The notes below the pieces were generated by a model that did no database searches, had not been told where the DNA came from, and saw only the letters and a program-made list of their open reading frames with translations. Source: Hyphochytrium catenoides (Eukaryota; Sar; Hyphochytriomycetes; Hyphochytriales; Hyphochytriaceae). Taken from it: a stretch of DNA of 10,021 nucleotides. Of this stretch, positions 7,694-10,021 are shown in pieces. The stretch spans positions 1 to 10,021 of the forward strand of contig FLMG01001413.1 of assembly GCA_900088475.1 (NCBI GenBank), written 5' to 3'. A program made the translations under genes and the position numbers. The first letter of the stretch is position 1. Each line of letters opens with the position of its first letter.

Positions 7694-10021
7694 TTAGCTC
7701 CCTTCGTCCTCCATCTTCGCTGCTAACGCGACATAGTCTACTGCTTTTCTTTGCCTCTTTGACCGTCCCACACTCTCTATAATGTTACAGGTATCGATTT
7801 CCTCTATACCCGGGCTTGGGCCTTCGTTATGCAGTCCTTTTATCTCTTCTCCGTCTTGATGACTCCTTTTCAGCCCAAGTATTGAGTCTTCCGCTTGTTC
7901 TCTCCTTTCTCTCTCTATACTAAGATGTTCTTCTACTTTTTGCTTCCTCTTGCTCGCAAGCATCTCCTCATGCTTCCGCTCCATTTCTGACTCTCTTTCT
8001 AGATCGTCTGAAAATGAAGCATTGTGAGACGAGGTAAGAAAGAAAATCGCGTCGCTGAAGGACGACAAGAAGGAACGCAACCCTAAAGTAGCAGCCCCTA
8101 AACCCCACTTTCAAGTCCAAAATAATCATTCGCTATATGGAAGCTATGGAAAGAGCACTCGCAGCAAAGAGCTAGGTCTCGCCGACCTCAAAAGCAGGAG
8201 ATGGAACTTCCTTTGCTTAGGGATGTACACACGCATGTGTGTAGAGAGTGAGGATGGGAGCGAGGTTCGAGCAAGAATATCCTACCGGGGTCCCAACCCT
8301 GCATCGTTCCTGAGCAAAGAGCCCTCAAATGAGCAGCCACGCTCCTTGCAAAAGCAGAAGCGATCTGACCATGCACTCTGTAGCCTCCCTCTAGCACAGA
8401 CACCAACCGCCCTGAACTGCAAGTGTTGGCAATGCGCACGAGCTGCAGCGTGAGCCATTCATAGTCTTCCTCTGTCAGACCAAGGTAACTAAGAGCATAA
8501 GAGCAATGGTTAGTTAGAGCACGATAGAAAGGCCAAGGTTGGCCTCAGATGGAGGATGATATCTACAAGGAGCACAAGTGCAAGGCAGTGAGTCTCCTAG
8601 GTAATCAAGGGTATCAAAGATGGCAGCGCTGCATGCCTGGACCCACGTCTGTAAGGAAGGTGGAAGAATGAGCAAAAACTATTGATGAAAAATCAAGGCA
8701 AGCGATATCTAGAGCAGCTTGAAGCCAATTTACCCCCAGTTAAGGTGATCACGTTTGTGGCCATCAAACCCAGCAGATATTAGGATAAGGTTTGGGTTGA
8801 ATTGAACGAGAGAAGGAAGCACCGTCCTCCTCATTCTTTCTCGCCACTCCCAGCGAGCGGAGTGCACTGCTGTCTCTGGGACGAGAGGAACACCAACGTT
8901 GAGAATAGTCGGGGACCTCTCGTCTTCTTCACTCTTAATCCTTGACCTATTCTCGTGGGCCTTTCCTGATTCCTGTTCTGTCACAAACGGGAGTGGGATC
9001 CCTTCTTTACGGGATGTCGCCTTCAACTTCTCTTCGACAGTCACTCCTGACCCAGGATAGAACCAACCCCCTGGAAGTACCAGGAGAGAAAAAGACACGT
9101 AAGGTTTGTGAACCCAGGACAAGGTCGCTTAGGTCATCATGAGCTATGCGGATACACTGAACCAGAGAAAGAGTAACAAGTTGTCCATTCTTACCCTGGT
9201 TCTCTTCCGTAGATGACCCTGAGCCTTCCAAAATCTCTTTCTTCCCATAGCTGCAAAATGATGTATATTAGAAGGCATACCCTTACCCGGAGGGCAAGGT
9301 GATCGTCAGACAAGATGAAGGACAGATACCCTAGCACGTGATAAGGATAACCCTTCCTGCAATTGCACTTCGAGGATGTATGAGCAAGAAGGTGCAGTGA
9401 AGGTGCCAGAAGAAGCAACAACAGAGGCAAACACTTGTCAATCATCCACGCCAAAATGAATCCAGCTGAAAGGTAGACAAGAGTTCAAGTCCACGGAGAG
9501 GTGAGACAACCAGAGACGGTACGGACCCGTGTATTGAGGCGAAAAAGGTGTCTTCGGCATCTCGGCTGTTGGCCCATGGCCGGTACTGAGGCGAGCGTAG
9601 CTCTCCTTCACAAAGTGGCGTGCTGAACTTCACGGTTTCTTCTGTCGGCACTAAGGACCTGCGTCGCTCTATTTACTACTTTCTTGCACGACAACACTCT
9701 CCTTCTTCTATTCATCAGTCTGCTTACCTTATGATTGCCTCAGTACCGTTTCCGTGATGCACATCGAAGTCAATGATAGCAATCCGGCGAATTCCTCGTG
9801 GACCGTGTGCACTCCGGGCATGGGCCGCTGCTATCGCTACGTTATTCAGGAGGCAAAAGCCATGGCTACCTGTGAGGCAAGAATTTAGTACGTCAGGGTT
9901 ACAGGCAGAGGCGGAGGAATGGGAAATATTAGATGAGATTGATCTTCTTTCAGGCACACGCATAGAGCACTAGAGAGGGGTGAAATGGAGAAGCTCATGA
10001 CTGATTTGTAGCCGATCGCTC
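7694..10021 (-). CDS. Class II-like zinc-dependent histone deacetylase, multi-exon, 5' end beyond the window
   Basis: Supported exons in coding order: 9869 (or further upstream)-9728, 9658-9527, 9250-9195, 9070-8734, 8488-8286, 8007-7694; these encode about 390 residues. HDACs remove acetyl groups from lysines of histones and other proteins. Seen: [35 protein letters not shown], containing the Asp and His zinc ligands; FFASIHGYG and GWFYPGSG, each rebuilt by splicing; [11 protein letters not shown] with the third zinc ligand; [15 protein letters not shown] across a junction; and [11 protein letters not shown] with the catalytic Tyr. The PPGHH segment with the active-site histidines should lie past 10021, so the gene is cut by the window, not broken. 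A charged segment of about 50 residues sits between YPGSG and the TILNVGVPL strand. The C-terminus is a Glu/Arg-rich, probably coiled-coil tail ending with [12 protein letters not shown]. Subclass assignment is by motif impression. TAA at 7696-7694 ends the frame. Confidence 0.94.
9251..9526 (-). other. HDAC intron with an atypical GTCCGT donor
   Basis: Joining exon 9658-9527 to exon 9250-9195 restores the family motif SIHGYG, with two bases left from the first exon and one from the second. The acceptor TTTTGCAG is normal, but the donor reads GG|GTCCGT, unlike the GTAAG/GTGAG donors elsewhere. Other GT dinucleotides downstream would add residues between SIHG and YG. Confidence 0.65.
9870..10021 (-). 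other. Unresolved 5' boundary of the first visible HDAC exon
   Basis: Two acceptors fit. CTTGCCTCACAG ending at 9870 would start the exon just before SHGFCLLNN. Alternatively, a longer pyrimidine tract CCATTTCACCCCTCTCTAG ending at 9970 would add a 33-residue Ser/Asn-rich stretch ([14 protein letters not shown] and onward) that is open in the same frame. The remaining 50 nt to the window end contain no PPGHH motif, so at least one more upstream exon lies outside. Confidence 0.5.

Noticed and set aside
8223-8453. 76-codon plus-strand ORF
   Set aside because: Antisense shadow of the HDAC exon encoding SVLEGGYR.
9191-9454. 87-codon minus-strand ORF with a Leu-rich start
   Set aside because: It overlaps the [13 protein letters not shown] exon in a different frame; only the HDAC frame rebuilds SIHGYG and GWFYPGSG on both sides.
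1-10021. CRISPR arrays, insertion sequences, transposons, tRNA or rRNA genes, viral genes
   Set aside because: No spaced repeat array, terminal inverted repeats with a transposase, tRNA-like cloverleaf or rRNA sequence was visible; the only repeats are the short ones listed.

Overview
The window is nuclear DNA of a compact, intron-rich microbial eukaryote. It holds four protein-coding genes, all multi-exonic. I resolved 26 introns of about 56 to 278 nt, almost all GT-AG with GTAAG/GTGAG-like donors and often a CTAAY branch-site-like motif 19-38 nt before the acceptor. Every junction preserves the reading frame and restores conserved protein motifs. There is no sign of bacterial, viral, plasmid, transposon or CRISPR content. 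Short introns, near-balanced base composition and a plant/algal-type triacylglycerol lipase suggest a protist alga, perhaps a stramenopile of the eustigmatophyte kind. That taxonomic guess is inference only.

Layout. Positions 1-392 are upstream sequence with repeated ACCGGT palindromes and a possible 5'UTR intron. Gene 1 (+, 393-1286, 3 exons) is a PIG-L type N-acetylglucosaminyl-phosphatidylinositol de-N-acetylase, which catalyses the second step of GPI-anchor synthesis. Gene 2 (-, 2405-1330, 7 exons) is the U4/U6.U5 tri-snRNP 27 kDa protein SNRNP27, an RS-rich splicing factor. It converges on gene 1, with only 43 nt between the two stop codons. A roughly 1 kb pyrimidine-rich divergent intergenic region (2406-3453) follows. 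Gene 3 (+, 3454-7432, 14 exons, 639 aa) is a patatin-domain triacylglycerol lipase of the SDP1/TGL3-5 family. Gene 4 (-, 7694 to beyond 10021) is a class II-like zinc-dependent histone deacetylase whose N-terminal part lies outside the window. It converges on gene 3 with 261 nt between stops.

The four genes belong to unrelated housekeeping processes (GPI anchors in the ER, pre-mRNA splicing, lipid-store mobilisation, chromatin deacetylation). I see no shared pathway or operon-like logic; what is notable is the tight convergent packing of both gene pairs. I found no convincing new biological system. The observations worth checking concern splice-site choices, overlapping 3' ends, inserted and tail segments in the deacetylase, upstream palindromes and coding tandem repeats.
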